This document shows, one piece after another, positions 36,721 to 45,060 of a stretch of DNA of 64,000 bases. A program made the position numbers and the translations under genes. This DNA is from UMGS172 sp045592985 (GTDB lineage Bacteria; Bacillota; Clostridia; Oscillospirales; Acutalibacteraceae). Location: the NCBI GenBank assembly GCA_045592985.1, contig JAZNVU010000041.1, forward strand, positions 62,001-126,000. The letters are read 5' to 3'. The first letter of the stretch is position 1. Every line of letters starts with the position of its first letter. The notes under the pieces are model-generated. The model was not told where the DNA came from. It did no database searches and saw only the letters and a list, made by a program, of their open reading frames with translations.

Positions 36721-37904
36721 TGTCAAAAGGAATTGTTGCAAAAATAGTGGGAAACGACCCTACATCTCCCAAGACCCGTCAAAAGGTAGGCAATGTGGGA
36801 AGTTTTGTAGGCATTTTCGGGAATCTTGTTCTTTTTGTACTGAAACTTGTAGCCGGACTTTTATCCGGCTCTGTTTCTGTTGTGGCAGATGCTTTTAACA
36901 ACCTGTCGGATATGGGTTCGTCGGTGGTTACGTTTTTAGGCTTTAAACTTGCCTCAAAACCTGCCGATAAAGAGCATCCTTTCGGTCACGGCAGAATGGA
37001 ATACATGTCGGCAATGCTCGTTTCGGTACTTATTATAATAGTAGGTTTTGAACTTTTAACCGAATCGTTTGGCAAAATCAAAGCACCTTTATTACCCGAA
37101 ATTTCGCTTGTTACCGTTATCATTCTTTCCGTATCCATACTCATTAAATTGACAATGGGTCTTTTTAACCGACGTCTTGGCATTGCTATCGACTCTTCGG
37201 CCTTGAAAGCAGCCGCAGCCGACTCGTTTAACGACTGTATTTCGACCGGTGCCATTCTTATCGTTTCGGTAGTCTGCTACTTCTTTGGTAACGTGCCGTT
37301 TGTAAAATATCTTGACCCTATAGCAGGTCTTGTCGTTTCGGTAATAATACTTCTTGCGGGTGCAAAAAGTATTAAGGAAACCATGGACCCTCTTATTGGT
37401 CTTGCCCCCGAAAAAGAAACGGTTGAAAACATTAAAAACATCGTTATGTCCGAACCCGATTTTTTGGGAATCCACGATATGATAGTGCATAACTATGGTC
37501 CGGGCAGAAGTTTTGCTTCGCTTCACGTTGAAGTCAGCGCAAGTTCTGATGTGCTTGTTTGCCACGAAAAAATCGATGCCTGTGAACGCGATATTTATGA
37601 CAAGACCGGCGTTCAGACCGTAATTCACATGGACCCCATTGTTACCGATGACGAAGAGGTAAACAACGCAAGAGCAATAATTTCACAAAAAGTCGGCACA
37701 ATATATAATGGCATGACTATTCATGATTTTCGTATGGTTAAAGGTGAAAAGCAAAACAACCTGATTTTTGATGTTTGTCTGCCTCACGGTTGCACTTTGT
37801 CACACAAACAGGTTAAGGAAGTAATCAGCGCCGTTGCACATGATATCGACCAAACATACTGTTGTGTGATTACCATTGATGACGACTTTTCCGGCGGTTT
37901 TTGA
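36720..37904 (+). CDS. Cation diffusion facilitator family transporter
   Basis: A 394-residue divalent-metal exporter with six membrane helices (about 30-210) and a C-terminal cytosolic ferredoxin-like domain. The transport-site motifs are DAFNN in helix 2 (Asp...Asn) and DSFND in helix 5 (Asp...Asp). These differ from the His-containing site of zinc exporters and suggest Mn or Fe, though this is not certain. GHGRMEY is typical. The start overlaps the ddl stop by one base, so the pair are co-transcribed. No clear terminator follows. Confidence 0.92.
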   Translation: MSKGIVAKIVGNDPTSPKTRQKVGNVGSFVGIFGNLVLFVLKLVAGLLSGSVSVVADAFNNLSDMGSSVVTFLGFKLASKPADKEHPFGHGRMEYMSAMLVSVLIIIVGFELLTESFGKIKAPLLPEISLVTVIILSVSILIKLTMGLFNRRLGIAIDSSALKAAAADSFNDCISTGAILIVSVVCYFFGNVPFVKYLDPIAGLVVSVIILLAGAKSIKETMDPLIGLAPEKETVENIKNIVMSEPDFLGIHDMIVHNYGPGRSFASLHVEVSASSDVLVCHEKIDACERDIYDKTGVQTVIHMDPIVTDDEEVNNARAIISQKVGTIYNGMTIHDFRMVKGEKQNNLIFDVCLPHGCTLSHKQVKEVISAVAHDIDQTYCCVITIDDDFSGGF

Positions 37905-37975
37905 CCCATTTTTTATGAAAAGTAAAATCGTTGTTAAAGTTTTGTCATTTAGTGGAAAAATAACACATTTTTGAC

Positions 37976-38004
37976 TTGACGAAGCAAAGTCTTTAATATA
38001 TAAT
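37976..38004 (+). promoter_or_regulatory. Strong sigma-A promoter of pckG
   Basis: TTGACG (37976-37981), a 17-bp spacer, perfect TATAAT (37999-38004). Among the best promoters in the window. Confidence 0.88.
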
Positions 38005-38018
38005 GTAGCTGTAGAAAA

Positions 38019-38041
38019 TTGGCTTTTTTAGGAAAAGCCAA
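38019..38041 (+). promoter_or_regulatory. Hairpin in the pckG leader
   Basis: A nine-pair stem TTGGCTTTT / AAAAGCCAA with loop TTAGG, starting close to the expected transcription start. It has no T run, so it is not a terminator. It may protect the 5' end of the mRNA. Confidence 0.5.
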
Positions 38042-38069
38042 AACTAATATTTATGAATGGAGAATAAAA

Positions 38070-39848
38070 ATGACCAAGAACCCTACCGTTTTAAAGTGGC
38101 TCGAAGAAATGAAAGAGCTTCTTACTCCTGACAGCGTAGTTTGGATTGACGGTTCTGAGAAGCAGACCGAAGAACTCCGCGAGTTGGCTGTTAAAACAGG
38201 CGAACTTATTAAACTCAACCAGGAGCTTTTGCCCGACTGCTATCTGCACAGAACCAAGCAGAACGACGTTGCTCGTGTTGAAGACAGAACCTTCATCTGC
38301 ACAACCAAGCAAGAAGATGCAGGCCCTACCAACAACTGGTGCGCTCCTGACGAAATGTACAAGAAACTTTACAACATTGCCCGCGGCTCCTACAAGGGAA
38401 AGACCATGTATATTATTCCCTATTCCATGGGTCCCATCGGTTCTCCCCTTGCAAAAATTGGTATTGAGGTAACCGACTCGGTTTACGTTGTTCTCAACAT
38501 GCTTATCATGACCAGAGTTAGCCCCAAAGTTATGGAAGTTTTGGGCGACTCTAACGACTGGGTACGTTGCTTGCATTCTCGTTGCGATATTGACCCCGAG
38601 TACAGATACATCTGCCAGTTCCCCGAAGACAATACCATTATCTCGGTTAACTCCGGTTACGGCGGAAACGTTCTTCTCGGTAAAAAGTGCTTTGCACTCC
38701 GTATCGCTTCTTACCAGGGTTGGAAAGAAGGCTGGATGGCTGAGCATATGCTTATCCTTGGCCTTGAAAATCCCAAAGGCGAAGTTAAGTACATCGCTGC
38801 TGCATTCCCCTCTGCTTGCGGTAAGACCAACCTCGCTATGCTTATTCCCCCCGAGTACTTGCGCAAGAAGGGCTACAAGATTTGGACTGTTGGCGACGAC
38901 ATCGCTTGGATGCGCATAGGACCTGATGGCAGACTTTATGCTATCAACCCCGAAAACGGATTCTTCGGCGTTGCTCCCGGTACCAACGAGAAATCCAACT
39001 TCAACGCTCTTGCTTCTACTAAGAAGGGCACCATTTTCACCAATGTTGCTCACTGCAAAGATGACAACACCGTTTGGTGGGAAGGTCTTAATAAGAATCT
39101 CCCCGAGAATGCCGACGATTGGACCGGCAAGCCTTGGGACCCTGCAAAATTCAACAAGGCAGACAAGAGCACTTGCGCTGCTCATCCCAACTCTCGTTTC
39201 ACTGCTCCTGCTGCTAACTGCCCCTGCATTTCTGAAGAGTTTGACAAGGGCGCAGGCGTTCCCATTTCTGCTATCGTATTCGGTGGCCGTCGCGCTAAGA
39301 CTGCTCCGCTCGTATACCAGTCAAAGAACTGGGAGAACGGTGTATTTGTAGGCTCTGCAATGGCTTCTGAGACCACCGCTGCCGCTGCAGGTGCTGTTGG
39401 TGTTACCCGTCGTGGCCCCATGGCAATGCTTCCCTTCTGTGGCTACCACATGGGAGACTACTTCCGTCATTGGCTTGAGATGGGCAAGAAGTTGGGCGAC
39501 AAGGCTCCTAAGATTTTCAATGTTAACTGGTTCCGTACCGACGATGAAGGCAACTTCCTCTGGCCCGGATTTGGCGATAACATGAGAGTTCTCAACTGGA
39601 TTATCGACCGTTGCGAAGGCAAGGCAGACGCTACCGAGACCGCTATCGGCTATGTTCCGAAGCCTGAAGACATCGACCTTACCGACCTTGACATGGATAT
39701 GGATACTCTTAAATCTATCCTTACCGTTGACAAGGATATGTGGACTAAAGAGGCTGCTGAGATTGAAGAACACTACAAGAAGTTTGGCGACAAACTCCCT
39801 GCAGAACTCCGCACTCAGCTCGAAAACCTCAAAGCAGCACTTAAATAA
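38070..39848 (+). CDS. pckG: Phosphoenolpyruvate carboxykinase (GTP)
   Basis: PckG interconverts oxaloacetate and PEP with GTP/GDP (or IDP). The 592-residue length and the motifs mark the GTP class: AFPSACGKTNLAM (P-loop with the reactive Cys), SRCDIDPEYRYI-like HSRCDIDPEY, IWTVGDDIAWMR, and FGGRRAKTAPLV with the ATP-class signatures absent. The ATG at 38070 with ATGGAGAA upstream is preferred over an in-frame ATG at 38019. Its codons are strongly biased to C- and G-ending forms compared with its neighbours, a sign of high expression. In fermenters the enzyme often runs towards oxaloacetate; here this is an inference. Confidence 0.96.
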   Translation: MTKNPTVLKWLEEMKELLTPDSVVWIDGSEKQTEELRELAVKTGELIKLNQELLPDCYLHRTKQNDVARVEDRTFICTTKQEDAGPTNNWCAPDEMYKKLYNIARGSYKGKTMYIIPYSMGPIGSPLAKIGIEVTDSVYVVLNMLIMTRVSPKVMEVLGDSNDWVRCLHSRCDIDPEYRYICQFPEDNTIISVNSGYGGNVLLGKKCFALRIASYQGWKEGWMAEHMLILGLENPKGEVKYIAAAFPSACGKTNLAMLIPPEYLRKKGYKIWTVGDDIAWMRIGPDGRLYAINPENGFFGVAPGTNEKSNFNALASTKKGTIFTNVAHCKDDNTVWWEGLNKNLPENADDWTGKPWDPAKFNKADKSTCAAHPNSRFTAPAANCPCISEEFDKGAGVPISAIVFGGRRAKTAPLVYQSKNWENGVFVGSAMASETTAAAAGAVGVTRRGPMAMLPFCGYHMGDYFRHWLEMGKKLGDKAPKIFNVNWFRTDDEGNFLWPGFGDNMRVLNWIIDRCEGKADATETAIGYVPKPEDIDLTDLDMDMDTLKSILTVDKDMWTKEAAEIEEHYKKFGDKLPAELRTQLENLKAALK

Positions 39849-39874
39849 TTCAAAAAAAAACAACCGCCTTTGGA

Positions 39875-39905
39875 TGCGCAAATGTTCTTAACGAACATTT
39901 GCGCA
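39875..39905 (+). repeat. Perfect 13-bp inverted repeat downstream of pckG
   Basis: TGCGCAAATGTTC, loop TTAAC, GAACATTTGCGCA. No T run follows, so termination is doubtful. It directly precedes the hairpin-ATATCAC array. Confidence 0.85.
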
Positions 39906-39907
39906 AC

Positions 39908-40104
39908 TCTATTCGCCTTACGGCGAGTGATATGCTAAAGCAATGGTATTATGCTTCGCATAGTTATATTGTCCTACGGACAGTTTGTAGCGAATAGAAT
40001 ATCACGAAACCGACAGGTTTCATATCACTTTCTTTTGAAATATCTCGCCATAGGCGAGGAATTTTCAAAAGAAAATATCACGCCGACGGCAGTCGGCATA
40101 TCAC
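39908..40104 (+). repeat. Array of variable hairpins joined by ATATCAC
   Basis: Four successive units, each a stem-loop of different sequence followed at once by ATATCAC. Unit 1: outer stem TCTATTCGC (39908-39916) / GCGAATAGA (39990-39998) enclosing small hairpins (ATGC-TTC-GCAT at 39951-39961, GTCC-TAC-GGAC at 39971-39981). Unit 2: GAAACC-gaca-GGTTTC (40006-40021). Unit 3: a 12-bp stem (40029-40040 / 40063-40074) enclosing CTCGCC-ata-GGCGAG. Unit 4: GCCGAC-ggca-GTCGGC (40082-40097). The linkers are at 39999-40005, 40022-40028, 40075-40081 and 40098-40104. No coding potential; lies between convergent genes. Confidence 0.88.
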
Positions 40105-40118
40105 TATACAGACAAAAT

Positions 40119-40159
40119 GAAAGAGAAGACTTGTTGCAAAACAAATCTTCTCTTTTTCT
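40119..40159 (+). terminator. Terminator at the end of the hairpin array
   Basis: AGAGAAGA...TTGTT / AACAA...TCTTCTCT stem followed by TTTTTC. It would end transcripts from pckG through the array. Two more inverted repeats follow before the next gene: ATTTGGGC-cact-GCCCAAAT near 40171-40190 and GCATT...AATGC near 40191-40210. Confidence 0.8.
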
Positions 40160-40309
40160 GTTGTTAGTGGATTTGGGCCACTGCCCAAATGCATTCGTAC
40201 ATACAAATGCGATGCTGGTTCTAAACGAAAACTATAAATTATTTAAAATAATAAAAAGTTCGCTAACTACACCAACCAATTTTCCGAAGGCGGTTTTGTT
40301 TATTGGTTA

Positions 40310-42106
40310 TTAAAATTCTGCCATTTGCAGAAGCAAAAGTAATAATCTGCCATTTGCCGAGGCGTTGGGACTCCACGGCACGAACCAAGGGTCCTCTGGG
40401 TGATATCGTTCTACCATTTGGTATTCCTCGGTCATGGAATAACGGCAAATGCTCTCGACTATTTGTTGGCACTTGTCCAATCTGCCGATGCGTTTAAGCG
40501 CCTCAAACCAGAAATATTCCTCGAGTGTGGTATACCACATTCTCACCTTGCCGTCGGGATCCTTCATTCGGTAATAGTCAGGCATTCGGTTATAAAGTCC
40601 CTCATGAAGAGAGTTTTCGGCTTTAAGCCCGTTTAGAAGAAGATCGATATCCTCTGCGCTAAGTTCTAAACACGAAGCTATAATTCCCGCATGAGCGCGG
40701 AACGGATGAGGTCGGCTACCCTCAGGTACAAATGGCAAATGATTGGTAAGAATCAACTTGTCATCGTCCATTAACATCACCTTTGCGCGGTCGTAGCATT
40801 GCTTTAGCGTGCACAGGTAGTCACTATATTCCGCTTTTATTTCTTCTGCTCTCTCATCGCCAAAGGTTTCGGCGGCGAGCGCAAGCTTTTTAAGTCCCAC
40901 AAGATTGTGAGGGTCGGTTATCGTCCAAGCCTGCAAAATATCGGTCGCATCACAACTTTGCAACGGCGGATAAAGACCTGTAACTATATTGGGATTGGAT
41001 TTGTCGGCTACACGGGTATTTCTTATAAACTCAAACGCCCGCATCGCCTCGTTACGATATTTTAAATAGAAATCATTGCCCGAACGTAAAGCGTGGTCGG
41101 CAAAAGAATAAAGCGACACGGCGGTAGACATCGCCCAATAAATTCCAAGCGGTACTATTTCGCCGCTTTCGACCTGCATCGTGTGAAAATAGAGGTCTAT
41201 CACAGGCTCGATATAGTCGTCAAAGTCGCCCAATCTATCCAAAGCTTCCAAGGCGTACATCGCCTCAAACGGCCATATCCGTCGCTGAAGACCACCCTGT
41301 CTGCACATGATAAGCTCGGTGCTTTTAGGTGCGGTAAAGCATTGGAGTAACTGAATAACAAGATTATCAACAAGCTGCTGATCCATAGTTTTGTGTAAGG
41401 GGTAAAGACGAGCCAATTCGTTAAGATAGAAACTTACGGTGCTTTGCTTTTGGGAATCGTAATCGTTGCTCGGTATCTCACCCTTGCCAAGAATAAAGCA
41501 AAACGTGATTTCCTGCTTTGGCGGTACGGCTATACGGATAATACCCTTTTTGGAATCAAAGGAATAATCGTCCCCAAGAGGCTTTATAAAATAATCTCCG
41601 TCTTTTAAAAGACTGCCCTCATCATGCCACGTCGCCTCGGTTTCTTTCCAAGCGTTTACGTCGGGAGCATAGCTTTTGTACACGTCGGGAGCATCGAAAA
41701 CCAGCTTAGCTTCATATCCGGTTCTGACCATAAGTCCAAAATCCTCGGTGGTGGAAGAAGTATTTAAAACAGTAAACTTCACGTAAACACTGCACTGTCG
41801 AGCGGTGTCGCAAAAAGCCTCTTCCGTTACGTTTAAGGTGCCGAATCGGTTTTCTATTGAATGAACGGGAATACCACGGTCGAAAAGAATACTTTTTGCC
41901 GTTTTAAAATCTGCCGCCTCGTCGTTTTTGCCGTATACCGGCCAGATTCCGCAACTGATAATTTTATAATAATCGGGTACAGTCGGTCCTTCGGCCAACT
42001 CAACCTCGCCTAAAACAAGCTTACCCTCACTCCAAAGGGTTACTACTCGCTCACATTTCGGCGGGTGAAGATAACGTCGGGTGGTTATAGGACGTTGCCA
42101 CATCAT
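40310..42106 (-). CDS. Six-hairpin glycosidase-like protein of unknown family
   Basis: A 598-residue protein without a signal peptide. The first 220 residues are beta-rich (probable sugar-binding beta sandwich). The rest is helical with repeated aromatic/acid pairs (RRIWPFEAMYALEALDRLGDF, LGIYWAMSTAVSLYSFADHAL, TLEEYFWFEALKRIG), the look of an (alpha/alpha)6 barrel of glycoside hydrolases or phosphorylases. I cannot name a GH family or point to catalytic acids with confidence. AAAGGATG precedes the double ATG. It lies 17 bases after the acetyltransferase gene, probably in one transcript controlled from the divergent AraC side. Confidence 0.7.
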   Translation of the reverse strand: MMWQRPITTRRYLHPPKCERVVTLWSEGKLVLGEVELAEGPTVPDYYKIISCGIWPVYGKNDEAADFKTAKSILFDRGIPVHSIENRFGTLNVTEEAFCDTARQCSVYVKFTVLNTSSTTEDFGLMVRTGYEAKLVFDAPDVYKSYAPDVNAWKETEATWHDEGSLLKDGDYFIKPLGDDYSFDSKKGIIRIAVPPKQEITFCFILGKGEIPSNDYDSQKQSTVSFYLNELARLYPLHKTMDQQLVDNLVIQLLQCFTAPKSTELIMCRQGGLQRRIWPFEAMYALEALDRLGDFDDYIEPVIDLYFHTMQVESGEIVPLGIYWAMSTAVSLYSFADHALRSGNDFYLKYRNEAMRAFEFIRNTRVADKSNPNIVTGLYPPLQSCDATDILQAWTITDPHNLVGLKKLALAAETFGDERAEEIKAEYSDYLCTLKQCYDRAKVMLMDDDKLILTNHLPFVPEGSRPHPFRAHAGIIASCLELSAEDIDLLLNGLKAENSLHEGLYNRMPDYYRMKDPDGKVRMWYTTLEEYFWFEALKRIGRLDKCQQIVESICRYSMTEEYQMVERYHPEDPWFVPWSPNASANGRLLLLLLQMAEF

Positions 42107-42123
42107 ATTTTCATCCTTTCATC

Positions 42124-43233
42124 TTAAAAATGCTCAAACATACCTGCGGGACGTTTTTTAAAGGCAAGGAAAAAGTCGTCTGCTCTTTCACCTACCTGTA
42201 TGCTGTCGGTATAAGCGGCCATTTCGGGGGTGATAGCATCATACCCGTACATAAGTCTTGCGAGAGTCGATGCGTTAACGGTTATATCGGCACTTTTGGT
42301 TTCTGATACACGCTTGACGTTACATTTTCCGTCACCGTATTCCACAAGGAAATTGCCCTTAACGGTCGGCAGATTATCCTCTACTTTTAAGCAAAATGCA
42401 CCCTCGAATTTAGGGTAATTATGCGCAAGCAACATTTTTTCGGTGTTTAAAATTTTTGCCGAAATGTCGGGCAATAGGCGGTATCTTGTGTGGGTATAGT
42501 GGCGAAGTTGCATCTCGACCTCGGGGCACATGGCTATATTGGCAAACTCAACGTCGTCAAGTTCGCCCTCAAACATTCTGATAAACCCTAATACTGCCTT
42601 TAATGCAGCAGGAGTAGTATAAACAATATCGTGAACGGTCATCAACCCGTCCTCGTAATGGTTGATTTCTAACCTCTTTTGTGTCGAATAGGATATGTAC
42701 CCGGTGGGCACTCCGTTTTCGTAATAAATATATACCTCTTTTTTCTCAAAGTATTTAGGGTCGCATCTGAGCATCATAAGCAGTCTGCCGCGGCAAAAAC
42801 GGTTGTGCAGTTCACAAAGTTGTTGCAAAGTTGCCTCGTCACCCTCGAATCGCACAAAGTTGTTTTCTCTGGGTACAAAATCTATCATTCGTATAGGACA
42901 ACGGACTATAAGGTGGTCGGCCACTTTACCGTACCCGAATTTTTCATAATACGAGAATGAAAACGGATGCAAAAGGCTGACCGCCGCATCTTCGTTTACC
43001 GCCCATTCAAATATGTGGTCAAAAATCTTTCGCACATAGCCTTGACGTCTGAACTGAATGGGTGTAGCCACTCCGCTAAAGCCCAACGTTTTGACAAATC
43101 CGTCACCAAAAGCAGTTTCAAAAAAACTAACTGTACTGTGGGACAAAACGGTGCCGTCTTCGTCCTTTAAATCTACCGTGTACCTTTTTCTGAATTGGTA
43201 ATCGTGAGTCTTAATTAATTCGATATTTGACAT
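42124..43233 (-). CDS. Eis-like GNAT acetyltransferase
   Basis: Two GNAT-type domains and a C-terminal SCP2-like domain, the Eis layout, in about 369 residues. Visible are SGVATPIQFRRQGYVRKIFDHI (acetyl-CoA loop), LHPFSFSYYEKFGYG (typical of Eis), and a final basic/hydrophobic domain ending GMFEHF with the C-terminal Phe carboxylate that Eis enzymes use as base. Eis enzymes acetylate amines on many compounds; the natural substrate here is unknown. The ATG at 43233 with GGTGGAGGG upstream replaces a longer in-frame start at 43257. Confidence 0.85.
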   Translation of the reverse strand: MSNIELIKTHDYQFRKRYTVDLKDEDGTVLSHSTVSFFETAFGDGFVKTLGFSGVATPIQFRRQGYVRKIFDHIFEWAVNEDAAVSLLHPFSFSYYEKFGYGKVADHLIVRCPIRMIDFVPRENNFVRFEGDEATLQQLCELHNRFCRGRLLMMLRCDPKYFEKKEVYIYYENGVPTGYISYSTQKRLEINHYEDGLMTVHDIVYTTPAALKAVLGFIRMFEGELDDVEFANIAMCPEVEMQLRHYTHTRYRLLPDISAKILNTEKMLLAHNYPKFEGAFCLKVEDNLPTVKGNFLVEYGDGKCNVKRVSETKSADITVNASTLARLMYGYDAITPEMAAYTDSIQVGERADDFFLAFKKRPAGMFEHF

Positions 43234-43274
43234 AATAACCCTCCACCTTATTGACAAAACAATTCATTAATTGT

Positions 43275-43303
43275 ATTATATTCGTATACAAAAATGAAAA
43301 CAA
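43275..43303 (-). promoter_or_regulatory. Promoter of the acetyltransferase / six-hairpin operon
   Basis: On the minus strand, TTGTTT (43298-43303), a 17-bp spacer, TATAAT (43275-43280). It lies between the divergent acetyltransferase and AraC genes, where the regulator could act on both. Confidence 0.7.
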
Positions 43304-43355
43304 CGGCATATATCGACCGAAAAATATACTTTTTCGATATTGTGTGAGGCAGGCT

Positions 43356-44195
43356 ATGAATTTTCAATTTCAAAACTATCATGATCAAACGTTCCCCATA
43401 AGACGGGCATATATAAAAGGAACACAAGAGTTGATTTTCTCGCATTATCACCAGGCAATGGAGCTGTTGCTGGTGGAAAAAGGATGTCTTTCTGTTTTTG
43501 TGAACGGAAATACGCTTGATTGTGTGCAAGGTGATCTTATACTTGTGCCTTCCTTTGGATTGCATCATGCCGTCTCCAAAGAAAAAAACACCGCGGTAAA
43601 AGCCGTCATTTTTGAGCCGTCGCTGGTAGCTCATAAAGACCCCGATATATTCCCCGACGAAATATTCAGCAAAGAGTTTTCAGTTACTTATGTACTAAAT
43701 GAGGACGAAAAAGCAATCGACACCTTTCTTGCGTTATATGAACTATGCGAGATCACGGCATTTTCTGCGGCAGATGTATTGGAAATTCTTTCGGCATTAT
43801 ATTTGATTCTCGGTCGTTACACCAGGCACTTTCACCAAAACGAGTCAGTTGTTCCCACTTTTTCGCGCATTGCTCCTGTTATTGAATACATCAAAGCGAA
43901 TTATCAGCGTCCGATACGTTTAAATGAACTGAGCGAGTTGCTTCACGTATGCGACGACCATCTTATAAGGCTTTTTAAAAAAAGCACCAGCAAAACTCCT
44001 AACCGTTATATTTCTGATTTAAGGGTTGAACAGGCAATGCGGCTTCTTATCGACACCGAGCTGCCAATTGCCGAGATTTCCGAAGAGGTCGGCTTTTCAA
44101 CACCGAATTTTATGACCAAGGTGTTCGGTCAGCGTGTGGGTATGTCACCCGGGGAATACCGAAAAAAGCACTCAAAAAGCAGGCAATTTTATTGA
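43356..44195 (+). CDS. AraC-family transcriptional regulator
   Basis: About 279 residues. The N-terminal cupin-like half (HYHQAMELLLVEKG, LVPSFGLHHAV) is the sugar-sensing fold of AraC/XylS proteins. The C-terminal half has two helix-turn-helix motifs, IRLNELSELLHVCDDHLIRLFKK and IAEISEEVGFSTPNFMTKVFGQ. The start at 43356 is chosen because TGAGGCAGG lies just before it; the longer frame upstream has none. It is divergent from the Eis-like and six-hairpin genes, which are its likely targets. Confidence 0.92.
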   Translation: MNFQFQNYHDQTFPIRRAYIKGTQELIFSHYHQAMELLLVEKGCLSVFVNGNTLDCVQGDLILVPSFGLHHAVSKEKNTAVKAVIFEPSLVAHKDPDIFPDEIFSKEFSVTYVLNEDEKAIDTFLALYELCEITAFSAADVLEILSALYLILGRYTRHFHQNESVVPTFSRIAPVIEYIKANYQRPIRLNELSELLHVCDDHLIRLFKKSTSKTPNRYISDLRVEQAMRLLIDTELPIAEISEEVGFSTPNFMTKVFGQRVGMSPGEYRKKHSKSRQFY

Positions 44196-44197
44196 CT

Positions 44198-44767
44198 TCA
44201 CATCGGCTCTAAGCCCAACAAAAGGCGTGATGCTGAGGACAAAAGCAACAACACATAGTCATCAATGGAGTTATTCACTACATATTCAGCCGGTTCACAC
44301 ACACCGCCGCCTATCATGGGCAGTCTGCGTTGCAAACAAACCGTAACGTGCGTTACCGAACTCGACAACGTCACCGTATCGCGTCGCGACATTCCGCAGG
44401 TCACCGTTCTGACCCCGCTTCGCATAAGACATTCGAGCCCTCTTTTATTGTCGGAACCAACCACGCCGACTACACCGGATGGTACTTTGGCTTTTTCATC
44501 CGGGTTACCGTCAATTACGATAACATCAAACTGCCCTTGACACGGCAAACGGTTAACCTGTGTTGTAATAAGTCCTGACATCGTCTCGAACTCATTTTTT
44601 CTGTCACCAAAATATGCCACATTCGGCACAAAACCAGCCCCTAAAAAGTTATCGGTAAACCTTAGTATATGCAGTTTTTCTTGAGTAAACCCACACTGTT
44701 TTAATGTAATATAAAGATTCTTCACTTTATTTATTACGACAGTGAAGACAGTCGATAATTTTGCCAC
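44198..44767 (-). CDS. Protein of unknown function (alpha/beta fold)
   Basis: I do not recognise this family. The 189-residue sequence alternates predicted strands and helices (FDVIVIDG, GVVGVVGSDN, VRTVTCGMS, THVTVCLQRR) like a Rossmann-type fold, and the composition looks like a real protein. There is no signal peptide or membrane helix. The start is uncertain: the GTG at 44767 has only TAGG directly next to it, and a GTG at 44722 is an alternative. It converges on the AraC gene with a gap of two bases and no terminator between. A possible promoter (TTGTTT, 17 bp, TTTATA) sits inside the upstream terminator. Confidence 0.6.
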   Translation of the reverse strand: MAKLSTVFTVVINKVKNLYITLKQCGFTQEKLHILRFTDNFLGAGFVPNVAYFGDRKNEFETMSGLITTQVNRLPCQGQFDVIVIDGNPDEKAKVPSGVVGVVGSDNKRGLECLMRSGVRTVTCGMSRRDTVTLSSSVTHVTVCLQRRLPMIGGGVCEPAEYVVNNSIDDYVLLLLSSASRLLLGLEPM

Positions 44768-44770
44768 CCT

Positions 44771-44820
44771 ATAAAAAATCCACCGTCTGACAAAACAAAC
44801 GGTGGATTCTTATTTTTATT
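44771..44820. terminator. Bidirectional terminator
   Basis: Stem AATCCACCGT / ACGGTGGATT with T-rich flanks on both strands (TTTTTTAT one way, CTTATTTTTATT the other). It ends the GH16 / SGNH-remnant transcript. Confidence 0.8.
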
Positions 44821-45022
44821 AAATTTTTTCGGTTATGATATTACCCAAACGCTCTGCACTTTGGTTGACACCATAGATATTTCGATGCACCATATCAGCA
44901 GAAATCAGCGATATATCGCCCAAAATATCGGTACCGTTGACGTATGTAACGTTGGCGAAATTCTCTTTTTCGCAAATTTCTTTTATAATACGTCTCCATA
45001 AAGCTTCATTAATAATTCCTTT
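44819..45022 (-). pseudogene. C-terminal remnant of an SGNH/GDSL hydrolase
   Basis: A 67-codon open frame lies between TGA (45023-45025) and TAA (44819-44821) with no start codon in a useful place. It reads like the last third of an SGNH hydrolase: LWRRIIKEICEKENF, VTYVNGTDILGD, then DMVHRNIYGVNQSAERLG, where D..H is the block V Asp-His pair. In intact enzymes the residue after His is usually Pro; here it is Arg. Blocks I to III (GDS, Gly, Asn) are missing. I infer a truncated gene, deleted to the edge of the GH16 operon. Confidence 0.75.
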
Positions 45023-45060
45023 TCAAATTTTAGAAAAGTTACTGCAATGAGAAGCAATAC

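Noticed and set aside
38091..39185. Open frame of 364 codons opposite pckG
   Set aside because: Antisense shadow produced by the strong codon bias of pckG.
39908..40104. CRISPR array
   Set aside because: The only constant part is 7 bases, and the parts between are perfect palindromes of varied length, not unique spacers.
43251..43355. N-terminal extension of the AraC regulator
   Set aside because: It runs through the divergent promoter, has no ribosome site, and homologous proteins begin near the cupin domain.
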